IMG/VR virus record: IMGVR_UViG_3300030098_005638 | Span: 1 to 20,509 of that record | DNA length: 20,509 nt | Reading direction: 5' to 3' (one strand) | Origin: a virus | Shown: positions 20,466 to 20,509 of the stretch, in pieces | Layout: every line of letters starts with the position of its first letter | How positions within the stretch are numbered: position 1 is the stretch's first letter | Translations under genes and position numbers: made by a program | Notes under the pieces: generated by a model | Told to the model about the DNA's origin: nothing | Seen by the model: the letters and a program-made list of their open reading frames with translations, nothing else | The model's database searches: none

Positions 20466-20509
20466 ATGAATTGTCGATGTTATTAATTGATTTAAGCTGT
20501 TGTAATGTT
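20458..20509 (-). CDS. C-terminal end of an unknown gene (cut by window edge)
   Basis: The last 16 codons of a frame entering from the right edge, reading TLQQLKSINNIDNSYG and ending with TAA at 20458-20460. Its stop overlaps the start of the 121-aa gene by 8 nt, the spacing seen between other genes here. Too short for identification, and it could be a chance frame. Confidence 0.4.
   Translation of the reverse strand, partial: TLQQLKSINNIDNSYG

Noticed and set aside
1-20509. CRISPR array, insertion sequence or integrase/attachment site
   Set aside because: No regularly spaced repeats, transposase, terminal inverted repeats or integrase were found in the window.

Overview
The window looks like part of the early/middle (replication and nucleotide-metabolism) region of a large, AT-rich tailed dsDNA bacteriophage. 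The host is probably a Gram-negative bacterium: one gene product has a lipobox, others have Sec-type signals, and the promoters are near-consensus sigma70. Gene content resembles uncultured aquatic T4-like or mosaic phages, but no host or taxon can be fixed from this sequence. Every gene I accept lies on the minus strand. They are tightly packed, with many 1-nt gaps, ATGA overlaps and TTG/GTG starts, so transcription runs from high to low coordinates.

In transcription order the layout is as follows. (1) 20.5-17.1 kb: the tail of an unknown gene, an unknown 121-aa protein, a gp32-like ssDNA-binding protein, a rho-independent terminator, a RecA/UvsX recombinase, two proteins sharing an N-terminal 15-residue tag, then a FEN-type 5'-3' exonuclease behind its own promoter. 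(2) 16.1-14.2 kb: an RNA-rich stretch with tRNA-Arg(UCU), a Cys-rich lipoprotein, a conserved phage protein, tRNA-Leu(UAA), a tRNA interrupted in its anticodon loop by about 116 structured nucleotides, a 45-aa membrane protein, tRNA-Met/Ile(CAU), and an HNH protein fused to a serine-recombinase-like DNA-binding tail. (3) 14.2-8.3 kb: two small proteins, a DnaB/gp41-type helicase, a monomeric B12-dependent ribonucleotide reductase, a small helical protein, a GroES-like co-chaperonin, a third protein with the N-terminal tag, and ThyX. (4) 8.3-5.9 kb: an exported lytic-transglycosylase-like protein, a small secreted protein and two unknown enzymes with Rossmann- or nucleotidyltransferase-like starts. 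(5) 5.9-0 kb: a bacterial-type DnaE polymerase with a complete PHP metal site, dUTPase, a GH25 lysozyme, a zinc-ribbon protein, DUF3310, and a CBS-less IMP dehydrogenase/GMP reductase cut by the window edge.

The genes form a coherent programme. Ribonucleotide reductase, ThyX, dUTPase and the IMPDH-like enzyme feed dNTP and purine pools. DnaE, helicase, SSB, RecA and FEN exonuclease form the replication/recombination core, and the GroES-like protein probably retargets the host chaperonin. A clamp, clamp loader and primase are not seen here. Regulation appears to use host-type promoters with a CTTGACA -35 box. Two of these share a 16-bp palindrome near the start site, and three place the predicted +1 at or within one base of an ATG (leaderless starts). 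The most unusual items are the interrupted tRNA, the leaderless promoters, the shared N-terminal tag with an IXE-like site, and the palindromic operator pair.
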